NCBI GenBank assembly: GCA_946498265.1
Contig: CAMMNR010000117.1
Coordinates: 1 to 5,847 of the forward strand
DNA length: 5,847 bases
Source: an uncultured Clostridium sp.
GTDB lineage: Bacteria > Bacillota > Clostridia > TANB77 > CAG-508
Reading direction: 5' to 3'
The stretch's first letter is position 1. Every line of letters starts with the position of its first letter. Positions 1 to 5,381 of the stretch are shown here, one piece after another. Under the pieces are notes generated by a model. The model did no database searches. It was not told where the DNA came from and saw nothing but the letters and a program-made list of their open reading frames with translations. Position numbers and translations under genes: made by a program.

Positions 1-1164
1 ATTATCAATTAAATTTTGTTCCATATAATATTCATTTACTTTTTCAAGTTCATTTTTCTTATACTTATCAAACACAGAAGTATAAGCATTTAATGTAACA
101 GATACATCAGTATGTCCCATTAATTTTTGTAATACAACAGGACTCATTCCTGCCTCTATTGCTCTGGTAGCATATGTATGCCTTAAACTATGAGTAGAAA
201 AATGTGGAATATCCAATTCTTTTAATATTTTATTTAAAGACCAATTTAATGTACTTACTCTTGCATAATGTACAATGGGTGGTTTAAATAATAAATGTTC
301 ATCATTATTTGGTATATCTTTTGAAATTTTTAATTGTTCAATAATAAATGGTTCTAATACTTTTGGAATAGGTAATATTCTATTTCCTGCTTTGGTTTTA
401 GGAGAATCACTCATAACTATTGTTCCGTCTGCTAGTTTTGTTAATGTTTTATTTACATTAATTAAATGATGAGATAAATCAATATCTCCACTATTTAATG
501 CTAAAACTTCTCCAATACGAAATCCCATAAGTAATTGCATTAAGAAAGCATTTCTATACGGAATATCTTTTACACTATGTTCTAATAAATAATTAATAAA
601 TTTTGATTCTTCATCAACTGTCATTGCTCTTACATCTTTATCTTTTTTTACACTTTTAGGTCTTATTACTTCTATCATAGGATTTTTACTAATATATCCT
701 TTATTAAAAGCATATTTAAAAGCTTGTCCAAATTGTTCACTAAATTTTTTCAATGAAGAATTACTATATGTTTTAGCCATTTCATTTAAAAATGCTTGTA
801 TTTCTTCTGATTTAATATCTTCTATATTTCTAAAACAAAATGGTGCTTTTTTTATTACATTAAGACTTCTTTTAACCCTATCATATTGTGCTTGTGAAAT
901 TAAATTAGCATTTTTCTTGTTATCTAAATTTGTAAGCATTAAATCATATAATGGAATCCCATTATTTTTAATGTAAATTGGATTTTCTCTACGGTAATTT
1001 AATTGTTTTAAAAATTCTTCTGCTTCTTCTTTTGATTCACATGTTTTGGTTTTCTTTACATTTCTATCTTTCATTACATCATATTCCCAATATCGAGCCA
1101 TCCATTTTTTACGATCGTTTCTAAAGTATATTGAACCACTTCCATGGTTTATATCATTATCCGT
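1..1164 (-). CDS. int: Tyrosine recombinase (integrase) of a mobile element, 3' end cut by window edge
   Basis: Site-specific recombinase expected to integrate and excise the element by strand exchange at att sites through a covalent 3'-phosphotyrosine. The frame is open for 388 codons from 1164 to the left edge. Residues about 8-55 (GSGSIYFRNDRKKWMARYW) resemble an arm-site DNA-binding domain; 70-160 look like the helical core-binding domain; 175-388 are the catalytic domain. Visible catalytic residues are R216 (GFRIGEV), K256/K258 (SPKTKAG), H325 and R328 (THSLRHTYAT), H351 (LMGHTD) and nucleophile Y361 (LNAYTSV). Only a few C-terminal residues should be missing. Oddity: no ATG/GTG/TTG lies at a usable place. 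ACG at 1164-1162 sits 8 nt after AAAGGAGGG, exactly where ATG is expected; the next in-frame ATG (residue 22) has no ribosome binding site and would cut the arm domain. Last visible gene of the leftward operon. Family certain; start uncertain. Confidence 0.95.
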
Positions 1165-1167
1165 AGC

Positions 1168-1503
1168 TTATACCCTCCTTTCCATTTTCCAAAGTAAATA
1201 TGACAACCAACAAATTTGTTTTGGTTTAGTAAAGGTTATTGCAGGGAAATCATTTCTTCTAAATAAATCATTTGCATTATTTTGGTTCATTCCTAAATCT
1301 GTTGCAACATCTTTAACTTTCATATTAGTAAATGGATTTATATTAAATTTTTCAATTAGTAAAACTATTAATTTGTTCATATCTATTTCATTACTATTTT
1401 GCTTTATAGAATTATTTAATAAATCAATATTTTTAATTAATTGCTCTTTGGAATTTTCTAAATTTTCATTTATTATTTTTTCTTTATCTTCTATGTTCAT
1501 CAT
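1168..1503 (-). CDS. Excisionase-like helix-turn-helix protein
   Basis: A 111-residue protein directly before the integrase, the usual place for a recombination directionality factor. Residues 10-55 are charged and probably helical. Residues 62-105 look like an excisionase/MerR-type winged helix: KVKDVATDLGMNQNNANDLF followed by RRNDFPAITF, as in families where a helix-turn-helix is followed by an FP-x-I strand (wing) and a terminal helix. From family knowledge it would bind near att and bias the integrase to excision; that role is inferred. It begins with two tandem ATGs (1503 and 1500) abutting AAAGGAG. The spacing is only 0-3 nt, so initiation probably relies on coupling to the upstream gene, whose end it overlaps by 20 bp. 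Its TAA (1168-1170) is in the same frame as the integrase and only one codon before the integrase ACG. It could also be a plain DNA-binding regulator. Confidence 0.8.
   Translation of the reverse strand: MMNIEDKEKIINENLENSKEQLIKNIDLLNNSIKQNSNEIDMNKLIVLLIEKFNINPFTNMKVKDVATDLGMNQNNANDLFRRNDFPAITFTKPKQICWLSYLLWKMERRV
1173..1181 (-). promoter_or_regulatory. Strong Shine-Dalgarno for the integrase
   Basis: AAAGGAGGG on the minus strand, overlapping the last codons of the excisionase-like gene, 8 nt before the ACG at 1164-1162. It decides the integrase start: no canonical start codon in the integrase frame lies within reach. The nearest ATG triplets at about 1156 and 1146 are in other frames and open only very short frames (the first is ATG ATA TAA). 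Confidence 0.75.
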
Positions 1504-2068
1504 CTCCTTTACTTAATTTATAGGTTGTACCTGTTTTTTCTAAAATTTTATAAGGTATTTCTTGTTCTTTTATTTTTGCTTTTTCTCTTTCTTTAATTCT
1601 ATTTTCAACTACAACTCTATCTTTATCTTTTAATCTATCTAAATGTTTTTCTTCCCAATTTCTTGCATAAATTTGTATTTCCTTATCTTCTAATTGTTCC
1701 TCTTTAGGTTGTCTTTCATTAATTTGTCTTAAGTCATCTAAAATAGAATCTTCTCTTTTTTGGTCTGTATAGTGCTTATATAATCTTTCTTTAATATCCC
1801 AACCTTGAATAATATAAGTTCCATTATCATAGTTGTCTGTATCCATTTTTTCGTATCTGCCAACACCTAAAGAAAGTGTGCCACCTAAAGTATTTCCTAT
1901 AACTTGACATAGCCTTGCCCAACCATATTCATCATCACTATCAGGACTTCTATATTGTTTTAAATCACAGTATGCTAATACTGACTCTACAAATTCACGA
2001 TATCCATTCCAATGTAAATAAACTCCTAGATTTTTTGTATTATTACTAATTACAGCTCTATCTCCCAT
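1484..2068 (-). CDS. Conserved hypothetical protein (GDRA...YLHWNG...GWARLCQ family)
   Basis: A 194-residue protein of unknown function. The start at 2068 is chosen because MGDRAVISNN follows AGAGAGGTG with a 6-nt gap; the frame stays open 35 codons further upstream, but that stretch is lysine-rich and overlaps another gene. Residues 1-92 are a compact globular domain with a distinctive pattern: GDRAV, LGVYLHWNG, ESVLAYCDLKQYR, GWARLCQVIGNTLGGTLSLGVG and DNYDNGTYIIQGWDI. I recall this pattern from uncharacterised proteins of Firmicutes and their mobile elements, without a known activity. Residues 95-170 are highly charged and probably coiled coil (KERL, EERQ, KIKEREKAKIKEQE types). It overlaps the preceding small gene by 11 bp and the excisionase-like gene by 20 bp. 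Cytoplasmic: no signal peptide or membrane segment. Confidence 0.82.
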   Translation of the reverse strand: MGDRAVISNNTKNLGVYLHWNGYREFVESVLAYCDLKQYRSPDSDDEYGWARLCQVIGNTLGGTLSLGVGRYEKMDTDNYDNGTYIIQGWDIKERLYKHYTDQKREDSILDDLRQINERQPKEEQLEDKEIQIYARNWEEKHLDRLKDKDRVVVENRIKEREKAKIKEQEIPYKILEKTGTTYKLSKGDDEHRR

Positions 2069-2228
2069 AAGAACACCTCTCTTTCTTTTTTTCTGATGAA
2101 ATATATTCTTTTTCCATTTCTTCAAAATCTTCTTTAGAATATTCTTTGAATAAACTCTTTTCCATATCTTCAAAAAATTGATTTAATTCGTTTATTTCAT
2201 CTTTTATATTTTTAGTTGCTTTTTTCAT
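2058..2228 (-). CDS. Small charged protein of 56 residues, unknown function
   Basis: A short gene squeezed between two larger ones. Its ATG (2228-2226) overlaps the TGA of the RadC-like gene as ATGA, a standard translational-coupling arrangement; a GGAG lies about 13 nt upstream inside the RadC-like gene. It ends at TAG 2060-2058, 11 bp inside the next gene. The product begins MKKATKNIKDEINELNQF and is almost entirely charged and helical, with a high share of Glu and Lys (FEDMEKSLFKEYSKEDFEEM), then ends KKKERCSYGR. No domain is recognisable. Support comes from the ATGA overlap, the uninterrupted frame and a composition unlike a random frame, while the alternative frame here (the N-terminal extension of the next gene) reads poorly. 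It could be a helical adaptor or accessory factor; that is a guess. Confidence 0.65.
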   Translation of the reverse strand: MKKATKNIKDEINELNQFFEDMEKSLFKEYSKEDFEEMEKEYISSEKKKERCSYGR

Positions 2229-3205
2229 ATACTTAAATCTTCTCCTTCTTTATTCATTAATTTATTCTTATTAATATTTAATGATTTAAAAATATCTTGA
2301 TCTATACTTTCTTTATCTGCTCCTTCAATTATTTCTGACTTGTTTTTTGTAATCATATATGCAATACAATCTGTAACATATCCTAGTCTAACAAGGTCTT
2401 TAGCTCTTTCAAAAAATGGTCTATCTGTTGTAGTCAAAAAAGCTCTTATAGAACCAGTATTTATACACCTGTTTTTGATATATCCACCAATTTGTCTATA
2501 ACTCATATTGATAAAAGTATTAGGTAATTCTTGAAACAGCCTTATATTATTTGTTGCTGATGTTAAAACTAAACATGAATAATTATTAGAATGTTTTACA
2601 TCATACATTAGCCTTGCTAATTCATTTCTTGAGTTAATAGTTTTATGTAATAAAGGACTATCTTTTATTAAATCTTGTGTATTTAGTGTTGGTAAATATT
2701 CAATTAAAATATTATTTTCCGCTTTTAATTTTCCTGTTCTATTATCTTTTTCAATCCATGCATATGTTCCGTGGTCTATAATAATATGACCTTTAAATCC
2801 TTTAACATTTTTGGATAATATTTCTGTAAGTATCATATCTTCTATACTTGCTTTTGCATTTCCAGATGGGTGATTATGTTGTAAATAATAACCATTAGCT
2901 CCAAGCCTATACATTCTTCTATTAATATCTTCAAATCCTTTAATATTTTTTAAATACGGAGTATTAGCTTTTACTCTAAATACATCACAAGAATTAGGAA
3001 GTTTAGAAGTTATAGATTCATAATTGATAATAGAATTATTTCGCATATATATGATTCTGAAAGTTTCAAACTTTGGATTCCTAAATACTTGACAAGTCTT
3101 TAATAAATCACTACGAGATTCAATTTTAATATTTCTTAAATCTACATATTTTTTCATAGTATTGTTTTCATTAATGGCGTTATAAATTGTATTTATCTCT
3201 GCCAT
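2225..3205 (-). CDS. RadC-like JAB/JAMM-domain protein with a second, degenerate JAB-like half
   Basis: A 326-residue protein. The start at 3205 (MAEINTIYN) is set by GAGGAGG 9 nt upstream; 14 more open codons upstream overlap the previous gene. Residues about 48-152 match the RadC/JAB fold: a strand pair (FRIIYMRNNSIINY), a likely metal-site glutamate E63 (YESIT), then QHNHPSGNAKASIEDMILTE with H110, H112, S120 and D123 in JAMM spacing, and the closing GHIIIDHGTYAWI strands. RadC-like JAMM proteins are common in phages and conjugative elements; despite the name, a repair role is doubtful and a metal-dependent hydrolase or binding role is possible. Residues about 205-300 seem to repeat the fold without metal ligands (SCLVLTSATNNIRLFQELPN, then IRAFLTTTD where HNHPSG should be). 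Second gene of the operon; overlaps its neighbours by 26 and 4 bp. Confidence 0.85.
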   Translation of the reverse strand: MAEINTIYNAINENNTMKKYVDLRNIKIESRSDLLKTCQVFRNPKFETFRIIYMRNNSIINYESITSKLPNSCDVFRVKANTPYLKNIKGFEDINRRMYRLGANGYYLQHNHPSGNAKASIEDMILTEILSKNVKGFKGHIIIDHGTYAWIEKDNRTGKLKAENNILIEYLPTLNTQDLIKDSPLLHKTINSRNELARLMYDVKHSNNYSCLVLTSATNNIRLFQELPNTFINMSYRQIGGYIKNRCINTGSIRAFLTTTDRPFFERAKDLVRLGYVTDCIAYMITKNKSEIIEGADKESIDQDIFKSLNINKNKLMNKEGEDLSI

Positions 3206-3905
3206 TATTTTTAGCCTCCTCACATAATTTTTGATAGATATATTCAATTATCACATTGTCTATATAATCTGTTTTTTCAATATTTGTAGCAATTTTTAAA
3301 TCTTTGTCAGAAAGCTTTAGATAATATTTAAGTAGCAAAAATTGATATGAAACGAATATATATTTTTTAAAATATTTTAAAATCATCATTAGTTCTTTTT
3401 GATAAAATTCCATTTCCTGAATTTTATAATCTGTTGAGGTTAAAAATGTTTGTTTATCAATTACAGATTCCTCTAAAAAATCATAATTTTCAAAATCATT
3501 AAGGTTTAGTTCCTTACTTTCTGGTTTGATTTCTCCTCTTTCGATTTTTTCCTTACGGTATTTAATTAATTTTCCTAAATCTTTATAATTTCTTAAATAA
3601 GCCCTAATTTTATCTTTTGTAATAGTTATTCTTTGTTTTTTATATTCTGCAAACCAAGGAGTTGTGTTCTTTTCATCATCAGCATAAATACTTTCTTGTA
3701 AGTCATTTCTTTTGTTACTATTTAATTGATTTTTTACTAAATCTGAAATATTACCTTTTATCATTTGCGAAATAATTTCATTCTTTGGAATATTTCTTTC
3801 ATCTTTATTAAGTACATTATTCAAAAGAATTTCATCTTCTGATAAATTTTTGTAATCAAAATCAAGATCATTTTTTTGATGTTTTTTGGCTTTTTTATTA
3901 TTCAA
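3180..3905 (-). CDS. First gene of the operon: possible sigma-like or phage-type transcription regulator
   Basis: A 241-residue protein not firmly recognised. The chosen start is TTG at 3905 (MNNKKAKKHQKND), 10 nt after AAAGGA. The frame is open to a TTG at 3941, but that codon lies inside a palindrome close to the promoter and has no ribosome binding site. Residues 1-80 are polar and probably disordered. Residues 95-130 (ITKDKIRAYLRNYKDLGKLI, then KYRKEKIERGE) form a basic coiled helix. Residues 165-225 (a long helix, then LLLKYYLKLSDKDLKIATN) recall the layout of sigma-70 region 4 or ArpU/RinA-type phage regulators, in which a helix precedes a YY-x-LSDKDL helix-turn-helix. The resemblance is weak and the recognition helix is not canonical. 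As promoter-proximal gene it could regulate later element genes; that is inference. A structural hypothetical is the alternative. Confidence 0.75.
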   Translation of the reverse strand: MNNKKAKKHQKNDLDFDYKNLSEDEILLNNVLNKDERNIPKNEIISQMIKGNISDLVKNQLNSNKRNDLQESIYADDEKNTTPWFAEYKKQRITITKDKIRAYLRNYKDLGKLIKYRKEKIERGEIKPESKELNLNDFENYDFLEESVIDKQTFLTSTDYKIQEMEFYQKELMMILKYFKKYIFVSYQFLLLKYYLKLSDKDLKIATNIEKTDYIDNVIIEYIYQKLCEEAKNNGRDKYNL

Positions 3906-3923
3906 TTTCGTATTATCCTTTCT

Positions 3924-3941
3924 TTGATATTGCAATATCAA
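3924..3941. promoter_or_regulatory. 18-bp perfect palindrome in operon leader, likely operator
   Basis: TTGATATTGCAATATCAA is perfectly self-complementary. It lies just downstream of the putative -10 box (3961-3966) and before the first gene, about +14 to +31 of the predicted leftward transcript, where a bound repressor would block the operon. With no spare loop bases it would make a poor RNA hairpin, so DNA binding by a dimer is the better reading. The half-site TTGATAT recurs at 4940-4946. Confidence 0.55.
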
Positions 3942-3960
3942 TCATTTTTTGGCTAGCTTG

Positions 3961-3990
3961 ATTATATGGTAGCATGGGGGAAAGGTATAA
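3961..3990 (-). promoter_or_regulatory. Putative weak promoter of the leftward operon
   Basis: Minus strand: perfect -10 TATAAT (3966-3961) with only a poor -35 (TTATAC, 3990-3985, 18-bp spacer). Predicted start is about 3954. A consensus -10 with a weak -35 suggests dependence on an activator or on the upstream DNA, which here is the phased repeat array at 4003-4062. The spacer holds an unusual CCCCC run. Confidence 0.45.
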
Positions 3991-4002
3991 AAATTCATTT
4001 AT

Positions 4003-4062
4003 CTAATATTTTCTAATTTCTTAATATACTTTCTAATTAAAACTAAAAATTACTAAAAAATT
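4003..4062. repeat. Phased decamer array, CTAA every 10 bp, upstream of the operon promoter
   Basis: Reading the plus strand in tens from 4003: CTAATATTTT, CTAATTTCTT, AATATACTTT, CTAATTAAAA, CTAAAAATTA, CTAAAAAATT. Five of six decamers begin with CTAA in exact 10-bp register (4003, 4013, 4033, 4043, 4053). On the minus strand these are A/T tracts ending TTAG, upstream of the -35 region. It may be a helically phased protein-binding array or intrinsically curved/UP-element DNA. Low complexity makes chance a real alternative. Confidence 0.45.
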
Positions 4063-4099
4063 AATTTTATAAAATCCTAAAAGGTATTGAAATATGCAC

Positions 4100-4132
4100 A
4101 AAAAAAGAACGTGTAACTTAAAATTCACGTTC
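4100..4132 (-). terminator. Intrinsic terminator of the XRE regulator gene
   Basis: On the minus strand GAACGTG (4132-4126), a 12-nt loop, CACGTTC (4113-4107), then TTTTTTT (4106-4100). It starts about 30 nt after the regulator's stop codon. The plus-strand face has no good U-tract, so it acts leftward and insulates the regulator transcript from the excision operon. Confidence 0.85.
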
Positions 4133-4163
4133 CTTTCAATTATCATATTTATTTTTAATTTAT

Positions 4164-4865
4164 TTAATTATTAAATATTTCTAAATATAAAGCATTTTCT
4201 TTTTTTAGTGTATGATTTTCTTTTTCTGTTAATTTTAAATCTTCAAACATTTCATCAGTAAACTCAACATCTTTTTTAGAAAAATAACATTTTCTAATTG
4301 AAGGTCTATATTGTCTATCAGTTCCTAGATATGACCCCATCATTAAATCATCTACACCATTACATACATTAATTATAATTTCTGCTACTTCTAATCTTGC
4401 ATTGTTAGGTTTATAGTTTTCAAGTATGATAAAACAAGCATTATTATCAGATAACATATAACCAGATGTATATATTTTATTATCTATTAAATCAATCATA
4501 TTCACTTGTATATAATTAGGAAATTCCCTTATTTCTAATTTATATTTGCCTTTGTCAAACTTTCCAGTTCGATAATCATACGCATTAAAATACATATATA
4601 AACAATCAGCTTTAAATGGATTTTTTATATCTTCTTTATTTTTTATTTTATAGTCCATTTCAAATAATTCGGTAGAATAAACACCTAAAATTTCGCATAA
4701 TTCTTTTATTATTTGAGCATTTGGTATCATTTCTCCATTTTCAAATCTACCTATTGTAGTTCTACTTATATTCAATTCTTTAGCGAGATTTTCTTGACTT
4801 AAGCCTTTACTTTTTCTTAATTCTCTTAATTTGTTTCCAAATTCTTTACTATTAAAATCGGACAT
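4164..4865 (-). CDS. XRE-family transcriptional regulator with a conserved non-peptidase C-terminal domain
   Basis: A 233-residue DNA-binding regulator, probably the element's repressor. The start at 4865 (MSDFNSKEFG) follows GTGGGTGA by about 5 nt. The frame runs 18 codons further upstream, but those overlap the -10 and -35 boxes and so cannot be the start. Residues 9-66 are a classic HTH_3 domain: GNKLRELRKSKGLSQENLAK, then ELNISRTTIGRFENGEMIP. Residues 85-233 are a beta-rich domain (ADCLYMYFNAYDYRTGKF, EVAEIIINVCNG, MMGSYLGTDRQYRPSIRKCY, FSKKDV) of a type I recall at the C-terminus of other Firmicutes XRE regulators, perhaps a ligand or dimerisation domain. It has no Ser-Lys LexA/S24 peptidase site, so induction by RecA-driven self-cleavage is unlikely. 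It has its own promoter and terminator, divergent from the structured RNA. Confidence 0.9.
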   Translation of the reverse strand: MSDFNSKEFGNKLRELRKSKGLSQENLAKELNISRTTIGRFENGEMIPNAQIIKELCEILGVYSTELFEMDYKIKNKEDIKNPFKADCLYMYFNAYDYRTGKFDKGKYKLEIREFPNYIQVNMIDLIDNKIYTSGYMLSDNNACFIILENYKPNNARLEVAEIIINVCNGVDDLMMGSYLGTDRQYRPSIRKCYFSKKDVEFTDEMFEDLKLTEKENHTLKKENALYLEIFNN

Positions 4866-4890
4866 AAAATCACCCACTTTACATAATAAA

Positions 4891-4919
4891 ATTATAACAT
4901 ATTTTTCCATTTTTTTCAA
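4891..4919 (-). promoter_or_regulatory. Promoter of the XRE regulator
   Basis: Minus strand: -35 TTGAAA (4919-4914), 17-bp spacer, -10 TATAAT (4896-4891). Near-consensus, pointing at the regulator start at 4865. It makes the longer reading frame beginning at 4919 untenable. Confidence 0.85.
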
Positions 4920-4940
4920 TGCTTAAAGTAGGAATTTGCT

Positions 4941-4950
4941 TGATATATCA
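4941..4950. promoter_or_regulatory. Palindrome between divergent promoters, candidate operator
   Basis: TGATATATCA, perfectly self-complementary, lies about midway between the two outward-facing -35 boxes (4914-4919 and 4960-4965). With the preceding T it repeats the TTGATAT half-site of the 18-bp palindrome at 3924-3941. A dimeric regulator bound here could control both the regulator gene and the rightward RNA. The half-site match is seen; the binding protein is inferred. Confidence 0.45.
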
Positions 4951-4959
4951 GCATTTTAT

Positions 4960-4988
4960 TTGCTTTATACGGATAAAAGTAGTATAAT
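4960..4988 (+). promoter_or_regulatory. Promoter of the rightward structured RNA
   Basis: -35 TTGCTT (4960-4965), 17-bp spacer, perfect -10 TATAAT (4983-4988). Predicted start about 4995. No plausible gene with a start codon follows for over 600 bp, other than a 21-codon frame, which supports a non-coding product. Confidence 0.8.
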
Positions 4989-5198
4989 AAATGTATACCT
5001 ATTTGTAGGTTATTATGGTCTTATCTTTTTATATAAGAATCCAAACCCAAGCTAAATGCTTGATGTTATCCAATATTTTTAGTAAGTACTCCAAGCATTG
5101 TAGCTGCTTGGATTTTTGTATAGAATCCGCCCATAAGTTGGATTCCTAAAAATATGGATACATTACAAATAGAGACTAGAAGAAAGGAGTCCAGCACT

Positions 5199-5264
5199 AT
5201 GAGAGAGTATGAATATGGTGGGCGGGAGCCCAGGTTGCTAGATAAGGCAACTAGGGGAACTTAA
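5199..5264 (+). other. 21-codon reading frame with good ribosome binding site inside the structured RNA
   Basis: ATG at 5199, 9 nt after AAAGGAG (5183-5189), open to TAA at 5264; the product begins MREYEYGGREPR and has no recognisable function. The same bases build the four-way junction almost completely, so the frame may be incidental, a leader peptide, or a ribosome-binding device in the RNA. Reported because the ribosome binding site is as good as any in the window. Confidence 0.3.
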
Positions 5265-5278
5265 TTGTTCCCCACCTA

Positions 5279-5307
5279 TTTAAAAAATTTTCTTTTTGTA
5301 GTATAAT
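5279..5307 (+). promoter_or_regulatory. Possible internal promoter before the 3' hairpins
   Basis: -35 TTTAAA (5279-5284, 4 of 6 matches to TTGACA), 17-bp spacer, perfect -10 TATAAT (5302-5307). The predicted start at about 5314-5315 is exactly the foot of the 16-bp hairpin, so it would give a roughly 110-nt RNA of three hairpins ending at the terminator. AT-rich sequence makes chance -10 boxes common, hence moderate confidence. Confidence 0.4.
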
Positions 5308-5381
5308 ATATTTGATAATTATTTTAAACTTGCTACAAAAGTTTAAATAATTATATAGTTTTAAGAGAAATCTTAAAACAG

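Noticed and set aside
275..469. Plus-strand 64-codon open frame
   Set aside because: It lies antisense within the catalytic domain of the integrase and has no ribosome binding site or family resemblance.
1162..1170. Frameshifted or split single gene (Xis plus Int as one broken protein)
   Set aside because: Both halves are complete domains usually encoded separately, and a strong ribosome binding site sits between them; the odd start codon is the simpler explanation, though read-through is kept as an option in the findings.
1046..1516. Plus-strand 156-codon open frame
   Set aside because: It is antisense to the integrase and excisionase-like genes, which have clear domains, and its Phe/Ser/Ile-rich product is typical of the complement of Lys/Glu/Asn-rich coding sequence.
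2069..2173. 35-codon N-terminal extension of the GDRA-type protein
   Set aside because: The extension is Lys-rich low-complexity sequence overlapping the ATGA-coupled 56-codon gene; a better start with AGAGAGGTG lies at 2068.
2225..2228. Genetic code 4 (TGA as Trp), considered because the sequence is so AT-rich
   Set aside because: All Trp residues I checked are TGG, and TGA serves as a stop at the RadC-like gene exactly where a coupled ATGA start occurs.
4866..4919. 18-codon N-terminal extension of the XRE regulator
   Set aside because: It would start inside the -35 box; the -10 TATAAT lies within the extension, and a ribosome binding site is present at the internal ATG.
4995..5280. Known RNAs: tmRNA, RNase P, 6S, T-box leader, group I or II intron
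   Set aside because: No acceptor stem with CCA, no T-box GGTGG-ACC motif in context, no group II domain V, no convincing group I core, and no RNase P core motifs could be seen. This is by eye only; a covariance search would be decisive.
5358..5379. GTTTTAAGA-GAAA-TCTTAAAAC looked like a CRISPR repeat or tracrRNA piece
   Set aside because: It is a single copy with no spacer-repeat array and no cas genes; a GAAA-tetraloop hairpin in the structured RNA explains it.
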